From: Camellia lanceoleosa
Lineage: Eukaryota; Streptophyta; Magnoliopsida; Ericales; Theaceae
DNA length: 64,000 nt
Reading direction: 5' to 3'
Assembly (NCBI GenBank): GCA_025200525.1
Contig: CM045763.1
Location: 86,580,131 to 86,644,130 of the forward strand
Under the pieces are notes generated by a model that saw only the letters and a program-made list of their open reading frames with translations, searched no databases and was not told the origin of the DNA. Made by a program: the position numbers and the translations under genes. The first letter of the stretch is position 1, and each line of letters starts with the position of its first letter. Below are positions 1-12,400 of this stretch, piece after piece.

Positions 1-1214
1 CATGGAAAGGATGAAATATGGCATACAACAACACATGTTCCAAATTTCTAAAATGACATACAAAGTGGTCCCAAGCATGCAAACAACTCATGTTATGCAT
101 GTTGAATGACTCAAATATCAAACTAGTGAAGTGTATTACACTAGAGGTATGCAAAGCAATGCCCAAATGAACAAACCAACCCCAAACAATTCCTATGTAG
201 GCCCAAAACAAGGCAAAATGGACTAAGATAATTGCTTGAAATGCACAAAATGAAGCTCATGCAATGGCCCATAAATGAGGTATACAAGCACAACTCTCAA
301 ACGATTTAAAGAGTGGAAAACATGGGAACATGGCACAAGTATAGGTTCTGAAATAACATGCTCAATGATGCCAAGACATGGAAACACCTCAAGTTAAGCA
401 TGCAAGGAGCTCCAAAACTCCAAGCTAGGCAAGGATATTACACTACAAGTATGCATGGCAAGCATCATTCAACCAAGAGGCCTCAAAACATAGCTAAGGC
501 AATTTCAAAATATAAACAAAATCAGTTTGAAGTATGGTCAAAATATGCTAGAATCAATGGCCAAAACAACATGCAATGTAAGCTAGTGAGCATGGTTTAC
601 ACTACAAGCATGTGAAGCATTCAAGAGGCCACTAAACCAGCCAAATACAGAGCTATAATATGCCAAAGAATGACCAAAAACCCACTGAAACATGACCAGT
701 ACATGCAAGAATGACATGCTCCTTTGATAAGTCATGAAAGGAATTACTCTACACATGCAAGAAGCAAGCAAAATGGGACCAAACCAGCCATGGTCAGAGC
801 CTAGGCAAGTCCTAGAAGTCACTAAAAATGGCCTGAACTAAGGCTAGGAAGTATGAAATATAGGCTCCTTGGAAAGGCCAAATATGCAAACAAACAAGGC
901 CAAAAGAGAGAGGGTCACCCCTCTCTGATTTTGGCCCTCAAAATAGCATGCCAACCACTGAAAATCCACTGGATTTCAGTGGCTAAAAGGCCAAGCAAAA
1001 GTCAATACAAAGGCCTTAAGGCATGGCTCAAAACAAGACTAAATGAAGCATGCAAGAGGGTAAATGACCTCCAATAGGAAAATGGCCTTAAACAAACATG
1101 AATAATGCTTAAAAATAAAACTTTTTTCAGTTGACAACAAACCTCAAATAAGCATGCAAATGAGGGTAAGAGAAGGATCAAAATAAAGCTTTAAAAGAGG
1201 GAAAAGAGATTACC
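1..1214. repeat. Unclassified repeat-like non-coding DNA
   Basis: No recognisable protein is encoded on either strand. The + strand is A-rich with many scattered GCATGCAA, ACATGCAA and AAGCATG words, giving a patchwork of imperfect short repeats that looks like the inside or LTR of an old retrotransposon rather than a gene. The short open frames present have no family signature. I could not find paired ends or a target duplication, so the element type is unknown. Confidence 0.35.
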
Positions 1215-1788
1215 CTTGAAGCTAGGGGTGTATACGGTCCGGATTGGTTCGGTTCTGAGAAAATCCAAGAACTGAACCGATCCTAATCTGTTCTGATTTT
1301 GAGAACTGCACTGCATCGTTACACTTGTAAATCGACGTAACCAAACCGAAAAAACGGTTCGGTTTCAGTTTGGTTTACGGTTCTAAAAATTTCTATTTAC
1401 AAGAATAAATTATTAATATTAGCAAAATAATTACGCAAACTAATTGCATTTAACTCATAATAAAAACTAATAATATTAAGGTATTACTTAATATTACATA
1501 TATATATCATCCTAATATCATTAAAATTATAAAAAAACCAATTAATAAAAATAAAACTTGATATTATATATATATATATATATATATCTTTTAAACTTCG
1601 GTTCGGTTTGGTTCGAATCGCGGTTTTTTCATAAAATCCATTAACCGAACCGTTTTTACGGTTCTCATATTTTTTAATCCGAAACTGAACCAATTCTTAA
1701 TAGAACCGAACCAAACCGTATGATTTGGTCTGGTTTGGTCCGGATTACCGGTTTGAACGGATTTTTGAACAAATTTCTACTTGAAGCT
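1215..1788. mobile_element. MITE with perfect 9-bp target duplication
   Basis: A non-coding element of about 556 bp (1224-1779) lies between two perfect copies of CTTGAAGCT (1215-1223 and 1780-1788). Its two ends carry inverted GGTTCGGTT/AACCGAACC-rich sequence; it starts AGGGGTGTATACGG and its other arm contains AACCGAACCAAACCG. The middle is AT-rich with a (TA)n run near 1566-1588. A 9-bp duplication is typical of Mutator-type (MULE) transposition, and the GGGGTGTA terminus resembles a widespread plant MITE type. No transposase is present, so it would depend on an autonomous relative. Confidence 0.75.
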
Positions 1789-2935
1789 CAAAGAAACCAA
1801 AGAACCTCTCCAAATTCAAAACCAACTCTTTAACCTTTGAAAATACCCTCCAAGAACCTCAGATCAATGGTAGAGGTGTGTGGCTATGAGGTGTGGTGCA
1901 ATAGGCCAAGAACAATGCACTTTTTGAACCCAAAAATGAAGAGATATAGAGAGAGATATATATCTTGCCTTAGCAAAATTTTTTGGAACCTGGTATAAGG
2001 AGAGGGAGGCCCTCTCTTATAGAGGAGCAAAGGTTCAAGCTTCCTCAAGAAGCTAGAGCAAAGGTTCAAGCTTCCTCAAGAAGTTAGAGCAAAGGTTCAA
2101 GCTTCTCTAAGAAGCTAAAGCAAGGGTGCAAATCCTCCATACACGTGTATAGAGGATCAAGTTCAGGCCTTCCACCGCACAAATTGCATGTACTGCATGC
2201 ATACAAAATAGGAGGAATCTGGCCGACCAGAAAGGGTGGTCGGGCGATCATTTCCCCTGGTCGGCCGACTAGGGCAAGTGGTCTCCCAAAACAAAGGGTG
2301 GTCGGTGGCCCCATTTGTTGTCTCCACTTTGAAAGCAAGCTAGTGGTGTGGTGGGAGACCAGTAATTGTGGCCCAAAGATCAGGAAGACCAGTTTCCCGA
2401 CAAAAAAATCGGCTGGCGGAGAGAGAAGTGTTCTCCAAGATAAAAGGTGGTCTCCCACCCTTGTACCACCTTCCAAACAATGAAAACAAGGTTCATGCCA
2501 AAAATGAACCAACACCGATGCAGAACGAGGGTTCAGGAGGCAAAACGCGCGGTCGGGTGCCCCGAAAACAGCCTGTTAAGCACCAAAAGTGGCGTGCGAC
2601 CACAAAGGTGGTCTCCCGGGCCGCAGTGTACCTTTAGACAGAGGAAACAAGGTGTGTGCCAAAAACCGTGCCAAACGGAGAATGTTAAGCGGTCCCGAAC
2701 CGAGGCGCGCGGCTGACGGCTCCGAAAATCGAAAACTGGTCTCCAAACAGGAACAAAGGGCTCATGACCACTTAAAAGTAGCCTTCATACCATCGAGAGA
2801 TGGTCTACAAGACCTCTCCCTCCTTCCGGGAAGAGAAAGCAAGACCTGGTCCGCAAACCAAAGCAAAGCATAAAAAGGGTTCCGAGGTCTGGGGGTAAGG
2901 ACCTCAGCCGAAACTCCGAAACCTCAGAGTTTTTT
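1789..2935. repeat. Unclassified GC-richer repeat segment
   Basis: This stretch is clearly richer in G and C than its surroundings and repeats words such as GGTGGTCTCCC and GGTCGG. Several overlapping short frames are open on both strands, but none shows a known domain. Base composition and repetition suggest an LTR or other retroelement fragment. It ends in a T-rich run at about 2929-2949, where the sequence returns to AT-rich spacer. Boundaries and class are unresolved. Confidence 0.3.
2026..2118. repeat. 31-bp tandem repeat, three copies
   Basis: Three head-to-tail units start at 2026, 2057 and 2088. Each begins AGCAAAGGTTCAAGCTTC and continues with a CTCAAGAAGCT-like half. Units 1 and 2 differ by one base; unit 3 has a few changes. 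Each unit contains an AAGCTT palindrome and an inverted AAGCTT/AAGCT pair able to form a small hairpin. No coding role is evident. Confidence 0.8.
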
Positions 2936-3695
2936 GTTTTTTTTTTATTCAATACAATGTTAACATTGTGGTCAAATATACTACTAGTTCAATAAATCTC
3001 ACTGTTCAAGATAAACGGACAGATATTATCTTGCGATGTCAACTATCATATTTGAAGAATATGAGATCAAAGGTAGAAAATTATATAATTTATTATAAAT
3101 AATTTATTCTTACCTTTTCAAACATAATATTATAATTCCAAAATTTTATAGGATAATAGAGTTAGAATGATTAAAAATCATATTACGTCATACTAAGACT
3201 GTGCCTATGCATTTATCATATATGTATCAACAATGCTACGTCAACTAGATTATACACCATACATGACATTTGTTTTAAATATAGATTGGTCTAAAGAATA
3301 TCTATACCTTTTAGAAGGTAAATATATATATATATATATAATATGTAAGTATGACATTTTTACTTTATAAAATTTTATAAATACATAATATATTTGTTGT
3401 TCATCAATTATAATACTAACTATTATGTTGACAATGCAGAAATGCTGATAGAAGACTCACAACATTTTAGATTTTAGTTATAATATATTTTATTTATTCA
3501 GTAAATTTTGAACAAATGTAATAAATTTTTATTTTTATTACTTCAATTATAAGATATCAATATTTTCTTTTAAAATTACATATATTTATACTAATAATTT
3601 AAAAAAAATGTTTAATATAATCATAAATAAATTTTTTAAATCCAACCTCGTGCGTGTGTTATGCTGGTAAAAACAAATCTCACAGTTAGTGATGT
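2936..3695. other. AT-rich spacer, no gene seen
   Basis: Strongly AT-rich sequence with a TA run near 3327-3342 and no supported coding region. A perfect 16-bp palindrome, ACAATGTTAACATTGT, lies at 2954-2969 just after a poly-T run. Confidence 0.6.
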
Positions 3696-3699
3696 CCTT

Positions 3700-4935
3700 G
3701 ATGATGAGGGCAACTAGGATATGGATGCTGTTAATGACTTGATCAGTCCCCAAACTATTCATGATATCATTGAACTTCATAGACCTAGATTTGTAACCTT
3801 CTCTGATACCCCATTCTGGGTGGGATCAACCTGTGGTAATTACACCACTGATTCTGCTTACAAGCTCATCTCTAATCAGTCCACAGATGGAGGTGATTGG
3901 ACTTGGCTCGAAAATCAAAGTCCCCAAAAAGTCAAGAGTTTTATTTGGTCGGTCTTAAAGGAGACTCCTTACTAACTACATGAGATTGGTGAGAAATATG
4001 ACTGATTCTGATACCTGTCCTAGATGTGGCTCACATAGTGAAGACATAGACCATCTACTCAGGAAAATGTAGATTCTCCAAAGCTGTTTGGGTTGAAATT
4101 CAGGACCTCAACTGGTGGGAGGAGGGCTGCTGTCAGCTTTTTCTTGAATGGGTTAAAACTAATCTGAAAAAATAAAACTATGTTTTTGGTCAAACTTGGC
4201 AAGGTGTTATCTTCATCTCCTAATCCGCAGATTTGGAAAGATAGGAATAAACTTGTTTTTGAAAATCAATCCACCTCCATTCAAGTTAGTCTCAAGAACA
4301 TAAGAACTTATGTTTTGGAGATCACAGAGGCATTCCAGTCAGCCCTTCACCCACATCCATCTCACCCTTTACTAATTAAATGGATTTCTCCCCTTGCAGG
4401 TAAACTGAAACTCAATGTTGATGGTTGCTCTAAAGGGAATCCAGGTCCAGCTGGCTATGGTGGTTTGCTGCGCGATGAATCTGGTATATGGATTTGGGGA
4501 TTCTATGGAAAATTGGGTCATTGCTCAAGTCTAGAGGTAGAACTATGGGCTATTTACAGGAGTCTCACCATTCTCTTCCAAAAAGGCACCAAGGAGGTTG
4601 CCATTGAATCAGATTCAGAACTAGCAATCAGCCAAATTCAAGATAGCCCATGCCATAACTCAACCTATCGAGCTCTTATTGAAGATGCCAAGTTCCTCCT
4701 GCAAAGATGTTGTTGCTTGCTGAGGTACATACTTAGAGAAGGAAACAAGTGTACTGATCAACTTGCCAATATAGGAACATGTGGTGGTTCTTGATGATCC
4801 TCCTGAAAATCTGCAGGCCTTGCTTATAGTTGATATCACTGGTGTTAGTGAGATGAGAGTCTAGTCTCCCTTGTGTTTTGCAGTCTCTGTTTCTTCTGTT
4901 TGTTATGAACTTCCTATGAATCAAAAAAAAAATAA
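3700..4935 (+). mobile_element. LINE (L1-type) 3' fragment with RNase H domain
   Basis: This is a 5'-truncated remnant of a plant L1-type non-LTR retrotransposon. The first part (about 3721-3975) encodes residues typical of the linker and zf-RVT zinc-finger region after reverse transcriptase; this is then broken by stops and frameshifts (3976-4180). From 4180 to 4794 a longer frame encodes an RNase H-like (RVT_3) domain: NVDGCSKGNPGPAGYGG with the first catalytic Asp, SLEVELWAIYRSL with the Glu, IESDSELAI with the second Asp, and a final REGNKCTDQLANIG block. The RNase H tail is a known feature of many plant L1 elements. An A-rich tail with A/T interruptions follows at 4921-4953. The copy is dead: it has no endonuclease or polymerase and is broken upstream. 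Confidence 0.85.
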
Positions 4936-5021
4936 AAAAAAAATAATAATAATCTCAAATAGATAAAATGAAATTTAGAAGAAACTAACAGTATAATTTA
5001 CTCCCAAAAAAAAAATTGTAA

Positions 5022-5446
5022 TCAGTGTGTTTGGTTTGAGTTTTTTGGATTAAGTTTTTTGAAAATTAAGTTTTTTTGTTTTCGTTTTTTTTATTTTTAG
5101 TGAATATTTTTAAAATTTTAAACATTTTTTTTACTTTTTACTTTTTAGATTCACCTTACTTAGATGTATCTAAAAAGTAAAAATTTGTGAAAAAATATTT
5201 TAAAAATTAATAAATACATAAAAATATAAAAAATATATCGAATTTCAGATTTTTTATATTTTTAGAGTTTAGTGAATTTTAAAATATTTTTTTATAATTT
5301 TTACTTTTTAGGTATATTTATGTTAGGTATGTCTAAAAAGTAAAAAATTGTTTAAAATATTTTAAAATTCAGTAAAAATAAAAAATACAAAAATAAAAAA
5401 TAAAATTTTTTAAAAAGTGTTTTTTTGAAAACAGGAACCAAGTAAA
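5022..5446 (-). mobile_element. MITE family A, copy 1
   Basis: An AT-rich element of about 420 bp that starts TCAGTGTGTTTGGTTTGAG and ends near GGAACCAAGTAAAGTG. Read on the - strand it matches the two + strand copies at 47115-47544 and 51289-51724, including inner words ACTTTTTAGATACATCTAAGTAAGG and AACATAAATACACC in recognisable form. The ends form an imperfect terminal inverted repeat. It is non-coding. Confidence 0.7.
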
Positions 5447-7618
5447 GTGATGCAATTGCAAATCTTGAAGGGCAAAATGTAAATTTTAAAACATGAAAGT
5501 CCAAATGTATTTCTCATAAATAAAAAGTATTAAAAAAAGTATATATATATATATATATAAAGTATTAAAAAGTATATATATAATTTATTCAAATTTTGTT
5601 ATTATTTTATAATATTGTGATGCAAGCACGGCCCAAAGGTTTGCTGGTGGGGCAGAGAAGGGATTGTGTGGCTCTGCTTTTCTTGAACCTTTAACTTGAA
5701 AAAAAACAAAGTTGTACCTTCTAAGCAAACTTAAATATTTTATCTATTTTTTGATTTTTTATAAAAAATTATGAAAAAAAATTAAAAAGATGGTGTAATC
5801 TAAAAAAAAAAAATTTAAAAATAAATTTATATAACACACTCCAAATAAGGTTTTATAAAGTAAAATATTTAGAACTTGTTTGAAATGTATTATATAAATA
5901 CATTTTTTATCTTTTTATTTTTTTAAATCTTATTATCTATTTATTTTTTTATCTATTTTTTATTTAAAAAATCAAAAATATATTTATTTAGGACATTTAA
6001 ATAATTCCTTAATTCTAAGCATTATTTTTTTTATTTTTTGAAAAACAGTTCTATCCGAAGAAAAGTCTCACTTGTTGCCACCTACTCTGAAATTCTGGAT
6101 GACATGTGACACGTGTTAGGCTCTCGCTATTTTTACAGGTACCACGCGTCACCATACGAAATCCAACATCATTTCACATTCTCCTCCAAATTTCCATTTT
6201 AACCCTCCTCTCTAGAGATGGTAACGGGGCATAACAACGATGAGTTTATACACCCCAACCCAACTCCTATTATTATATTGAGGGGTTTCAACTCTTTTAA
6301 GTTTTGATATTAATTTAAACAATATTTGGATTTAAGAGTTTCATTTAGAGATTGATTTTAATAATTTGAATCATTTATTTTTTAAGACTTATGATAATTA
6401 GATATTTATAGTTTGAATCATATTTATTTTTAAAAAATAAATAATAAATAGAATTTTAAGGATAGGTATTTTTTTTTTACTACAAATTTAATTTAAACAT
6501 ATAGATATCGAGGTTTAATCTTATTTTTTTTGTATAAATATTTTACTCAAGTCCTAAAAATAAATAGTTTAGATCACCAAAATTGTTTTCAAAATGAGCC
6601 TGTTAAATTCAAACACTCTCTCAAAATTATTTAGGTTTTGTTTAGCAACTACATGTTTTAATCAAAAAGTCACTATAAATTGTCACATCACTTGCTTTAC
6701 TTTTTGAATATTTTTTTATAAAAAATTAAAAAATTATTAAAATAATTTGTTCCACCTTAAAGTAGTATAAATCAGAGACGAAAAGAGAATATATAAATTT
6801 GTAATTCTAAGAATGAAAGAGAATTAATAAAAATAAGATATCATGGAATACTATGATAATATTTTATAAGCGATGAGAAATAAAAATTATCTTGAGTGGA
6901 TCAGCCAAAATAAGACGAGAAGAGAAAAAAAAATTCTCACCTCGCTTCCTAATCATAGGTAGAAAAAACTTGTGTAGGGCAAAATGAGATTAAAATAAAA
7001 GATGAAATGGTACGTGAACAACAACAATTGATGAATTGTAAGAGTTAAGAAAATTGAATATGAGAAATATAAATATCAAAATGAGAGACCTATAAATATT
7101 TTGATGAATTAATTTTTTTACATAATAATTTAAAATTTTTATATATAAAAATATATTTGATTAATGTAATTGGAAAGGGAGGAAGGGAGAAACCTGAATT
7201 GAAAAATGAATCTCGTCATTTTATGTTTTTTATTGGGATTATAATTCTCCCCACTGTTGCAACAAAATCCAAACAGAAAGAACCCAAAGAACCCATGCCC
7301 AAGACCCGTTTATTATCGGGTCGAGAGAATCAATGCCATGGCGCGGGGGTATTTATGGAATTAAAAATAAATAATGTTAAGAGTTGTAAATATTTTACTA
7401 ATATTTTTACCAAATATTATATGAAACTCACATAAAGGCTCAATTGGGGAAAAAAGTTATAATTGGCGTTTTGAATTTTTGTCAAAACGCAAAAAGGGAC
7501 TTTTTTGGATCATAAATTGATTTGGAATGTTGGTTATAAATCAAAAGAAAAATTATGAAATTATCCTCCATAGGTGGAAAATGAAAGGGTGAAAATGTGT
7601 AATTTTTCAATTGGCAAG

Positions 7619-7627
7619 AGATATTTT
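7619..7627 (-). promoter_or_regulatory. Evening-element match
   Basis: AGATATTTT on the + strand is the exact reverse complement of the evening element AAAATATCT, the binding site of CCA1/LHY/RVE-type clock MYB factors. It lies about 0.8 kb before the presumed TATA box of a gene in a clock family. The region is AT-rich, so a chance match is quite possible. Confidence 0.35.
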
Positions 7628-7938
7628 GATCATTTTATTATGATATGACATTATAAATAAATATTAATAAAAAAATTCAAAAGTCACTTTTTACCAACTT
7701 TCGAAATCTCATTTGTCTAAAAAAATCAAAAATTTAATTAAAAGTCAAAAAATTACTTTTTACCATCTTTTTAAAACAACCCAAAATTTACGTAACATAA
7801 ATCTCACACACTCATACAAAATATTTATTAAAAATATTGATAAAATATTTAAAATACCTATCATTTTTTATTACAAGTACACCTTGGAATTTTCCACGCC
7901 ATGTTCTTCGATTTTGTTGCAGTGGGCCCCGATTCTGA

Positions 7939-7944
7939 CACGTG
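7939..7944. promoter_or_regulatory. G-box (CACGTG)
   Basis: GACACGTGTC is an extended palindromic G-box about 0.5 kb upstream of the presumed transcription start of the LNK-like gene. bHLH (PIF) and bZIP (HY5) factors bind this core in light-regulated plant promoters. Functional relevance here is inferred from position only. Confidence 0.4.
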
Positions 7945-8404
7945 TGTCAATGATATTGCAGTTATAGATGGAGAAGGATTGAGAGCCACTCATTCCAAGC
8001 AACACTTCTCAGCCACAAACTCACATCCAACTCACAATACTCTCTGTCTTCCTCATGTTTTCTATGTACCTTTCTCTTATCTTTTTTTTTATTTTTATAT
8101 GGTACTTAATAATTAAAAAAATAATAATTTATTTGTAGATAAAATAAATAAGATTTTTAAATATGCATTATATTTTAATTATGTCAACTTTTATATCTAA
8201 AGTATTTTAAAATATATGCCACAATAAACAAGGGATATCATATTTAAGTTTTATGATTACAAATACAACTTTTCTTTTTTAGTTTTCTTTTGCCAAAAAA
8301 GGAAAAAATTACATAAAAAAAAACAAAACAAAACAAGTAATGGTTGGGAATTAATTTTGAATACCAGATAAGGGTACACCAAAAATAGGTATTGGCTAAA
8401 ATTC

Positions 8405-9487
8405 CTTTATATATTAAAAATAACTGAGGTAATATTACTATAGATAAGACTTCACTAGACAGCCTTGCATCAACCCATAGCCGCCTGTGTTTTTCTGCTT
8501 GGAAAACACTACTCTGTTTCTTCGATTCTAGCCAACCCATTGATCAATTCATCCTTTTCAATCGCTTCCGTTCACTGGTTTTGTGTTCTTGCACTGATTC
8601 TGAATCTGGGTTGTCTTTACTTCTCTGATTAATCCATTTCAGGTGTGACTTCTTTCAATTTTCAGTTCAATACACAACCCATATGCCATCTTTCTACTTC
8701 TTTGCTTCAATCTCTACTTTTATCTGCAAATTTTCAAGTTTTATGGCTAGGTTTTGAACTTGGTATGTGATTTTTTGTTTTCTTCATGTTATTTATTTGT
8801 AAATTCATTTTTCAACATATGTATACACAAAGATTTATGTCGATCTGTGTGTATATGCCGATAATGGAGAGATTTATGTGTGTGTGTGTGTCTTTTTTTC
8901 TGCACAAAAATCATGAATTTAGGTGTTCATTTTCTCAGTTCTTATCTTTTTTGGGTTTTTTCATATATGCTTTTTCTCTTTTGATAATTTCTCATGATTT
9001 GGCTCTAATACTTCATTTTTAAACATTAAAAATTAAAAATTTGCTCTGGGTTGGTCTCTGAATTATTGAAATTGAAGCTCATGCCACTTACCATTTTCTC
9101 TTTTATTTTACTGATTTGGATCTAAAAGTGGTTTTTTATTAATTTCGTTTTGCCTCTATGAGTTGGGTATTGTGAATTTTCTCAGCTTGTCCTTTCATCT
9201 TCATAGATTGTTTTGTTAATCCATTCCCTTTTTTTCTGTTGTGTTTTTATTTAAGAATTTGATATTTTTTCCCTTTTTCATCAATTGATGTACTTGAATT
9301 TAAGCTTTGTTGATTGTGACTTTTATCCCCAAAACTAAATATTTTCTGTTTCATACTATCAATTTCATCTATTTACTCTTCGGAGTTTCTAATTTTCTGC
9401 TAATATGGTCCAATTGGAAACGATTGTTCAAATCAGTATCCAATAAAGCCTAATTTTAGAGTTGTAATTCACTGTGTAGGTAGATCC
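8405..9487 (+). promoter_or_regulatory. Presumed core promoter, 5'UTR and 5'UTR intron of the LNK-like gene
   Basis: A TATA-like TTTATATATT lies near 8407-8416. A plausible leader exon ends at 8642 (CAG followed by GTGTGA), and a T-rich intron would run from 8643 to an acceptor ending at 9479 (TGTGTAG), eight bases before the start codon. The pyrimidine-rich leader and the T-rich intron body are typical of plant 5'UTRs. Splice sites were called by consensus alone. Confidence 0.5.
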
Positions 9488-12400
9488 ATGGAGTGGTACT
9501 TTGCCATTGGAGTTGATGATCTCGTTGTTCCTAGAGATCAGGAACCATCGGACAGGCTTCCGTCCCCAAACAGTTGGTCACAGTGGGGAGAATTCACATC
9601 AGAAAACTTCAAGTCTGAAAACAAATGCTTTATCACTCAGACAAATTCGACTGGGGAAGAAGAACCTAAGTTCGGTGGGAAAAGCCTGTATGAAGAAGTT
9701 GACATGGACTTAACTTCACAGGAAGAGGAGCATTCTAGTGATTCGAATGCGTACCATAGTTTTCAGGAGGGTTCACTTCAGCAGGGTACAAGTCCATGGG
9801 AAAGCCCAGATTACCAGCTCAATGACTTGGCCGGAACCTATTCAACGGATGACAATTTCTTGTGCGTAACTTATAGCGTTAACATACTTGATTGGATCGT
9901 GTAGGAAATCTCTAGGTTATGATATGCCTTATTATTTTAGCTCAATTTTTCCATATCCAATGGATGACATCTTGTACAAGTGTAAGCTTCTTGATTTAGT
10001 CATGTACAAATTCTCTAGTTTATGAAATGCCTTCCTAGTAGTAAGAAAAATTGTTAATGGTGTCATATCATGAAGTCGTAAAATTAATTTGATGTGATCA
10101 TAAGTGGCCTATTATCTTGTTTTTGCCCAATTTTTTCATTCTTAAATTTATTTATAACATAACCGATTCATTCGGTTTTCATTTGAGCTGAAATTCCTTT
10201 GTTTCTTAGGGGTTTGCCGTTCACCTAATTTTTTATTAGAAGGGAGTGGTGTCTTCTTGTTTCGGTATTCAATCTTTGCTTTTCCGTGTTTACAGGAGTT
10301 CATTGCTTGAAGAAGACCCAACTGGCATGGATTCTCTTGATGGATCATTTAACTTGTATCCCAAATTTGAACATGGTGTATTGCCCGCTGATGATCTCTT
10401 GACGGACATGATTATAGAATCGGACTATGATCCAAGTCACTTATTTGTCATGGGAAGCTCAAAGTATCTCAAAACACATGCCTCTTCTCCATCAGTGGAT
10501 TGGGGGCACGGAGATGTTGCGACTCTTCATACTCCTCGCAATTTGAGGCAAAAAGATAACCCACCATTAAAGGTGAGATTTTCCATTTGTGTATTAATTG
10601 GAAAAGTTCGGATCTAGTTTTTAGCACCAAAGTTGTCGAACCTGGACTGGACCAGTTAGTTGAACTGTTGGAACCTTTGGACGGTCTGGTTGTCAGTTTG
10701 ATAATAAGAAAAACAAACCAGGTGCGTAAAAATACCTTTTTGAAAGCATTGATCCACTCAATAACTTATAATTATTTTTAGTTTGGTGTATCAGATCATT
10801 TAATTATTTTAATCCATTTATACTAGAAATATCCATTACTAAAAGCATTGATCCACTTGATTACATTATAATCATATTTAGTTTCTGCATCAAATCATAT
10901 ACTTATTTTTCTCCATTCGTGCTATATATTGTATGTTGGTTTCTGTAGCATCACAGATTGTCTTTTTGGACCCAACGGTTGAACCATTCAGTCCATGAAC
11001 TAGCAAAGTTATGGCATGATGAATGGCTCGGGTAGGAAGGGTTTTAATTGTAAAGTATTTAATTGTTTTCTTTAAGACCAACAGCAATAGACCCATAAGT
11101 AATCAAGTTTCATGGTTAAGGGAGCCTTGCCTTTCTTAAGTACAAGAGAAGTATTTATTAGGGTAAAATACACTTTCACCCCCTAAAGTATTGTCCGTTC
11201 CTCACTTTAGTCCCTAAAGAGAAGATTCTCCCATTTTGGCCCTTGAAGCATCTTACCCTTTCTACTTTGCTCCAATTGTCAATGGCATGAATGGTTGAGG
11301 GGCAATTTTGATTTTTGTTGTGGTAGTGATGGTGGCCCGCAGTAGTCTGTGGTGAGGGTGGAGAAAAGGGGAGGTAGAGGGGAGTGGAGGGGTATCCGAG
11401 GGGAGCTAGGTGGGGGGGAAAATGTTCAGGTATTGTAGACCTCATTTTAATGGGTGATGTGGCATGATGTTATTGGCTTTTTTTATTTTTATTTTTTCCC
11501 TTGGTGAACAATCACTTTTTCACATTTCCGTAGTTTCCCCCTGCGTATTTGGGTCGACTCATGCCATGTGACATTTTCCATCACACAAATCTAATAGCTG
11601 TTGAAAATTGGACAACAGTGGGAAGCAGTAAATTGTTTGACCAAATGACAGAATCTTCTTAAGGAGCCAAAATGAGAAATGTAACATACTATAGGGGGTG
11701 AAAATGTAATTTACCCCATTTATTGTTGCAGTCTTTGTGCTCCTTGATATTTTTTGTAACCACTGCCTTGAGAGTGCAGCCCAACCTAAGGAAGACTACC
11801 TTTAGTGAAGAAATTCCCTGTATTTAAGCTCTGAATTTTCATGGTTACCTCTAGAGCTTATACAGAGTTTATAACTTAAAATAAAAATTTATTTTAGAAG
11901 TTGTTTGTAGATGAAAACAGGTTGATTTTGAAATTTTTTCCCTCCGAAGTAGTCACAAGGGTACTTGTAGGCGTGACTAAGCATTTTGTAATCTTCTTTG
12001 TTCAGGCATTGGTTGCAAAGTTTGCACCCTCATCTGAGCTTGACATCGTGAACAGACATGTCGATGATGAAACAACACTGGAAGTATCTGTATTGCACGA
12101 ACTTGAAAGGGCAATGACTCAGGTGATTTAAGTTGGAATCAGAAGCTAAATGAATTTGTAAGTACAAAATACGATTACTTAAGAGAATTTCCTTTATTCT
12201 TCAGTTGTCGGAGAAAACCAGAATTTGCTTTCGAGATGCTTTATACCGTCTTGCCAAGAACTCACAACAACAAATGGTGATTGATGACCAAGATCTCATA
12301 CCTGAAGAGCCCCCTCCACTGACAGATCATGACGAAACATTGAGGTACATGTTTTTTGTTTGCTTATAATGTAATATAGTTTTTCTCCTATACTATATCA

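Larger units (their letters stand above)
5447..8400. other. AT-rich spacer upstream of the LNK-like gene
   Basis: Very AT-rich sequence with TA microsatellites (5540-5558) and no supported coding region. Short open frames near 7157-7435 and 7713-8116 have no recognisable domain and an A+T composition like the flanking spacer. The 3' part is the presumed promoter of the gene that starts at 9488; two motifs in it are listed separately. Confidence 0.55.

Noticed and set aside
2084..2873. Overlapping open frames of 89-143 codons on both strands near 2.1-2.9 kb
   Set aside because: They overlap in several frames at once, have no domain and lie in repetitive GC-richer DNA. Open frames there follow from base composition.
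2954..2969. 16-bp perfect palindrome as a regulatory site
   Set aside because: It stands alone in AT-rich spacer with no gene nearby. A chance or hairpin origin is just as likely.
4180..4794. A host RNase H gene
   Set aside because: The domain is the plant L1-type RVT_3 tail, preceded by a broken zf-RVT region and followed by an A-rich tail, so it belongs to a truncated LINE.
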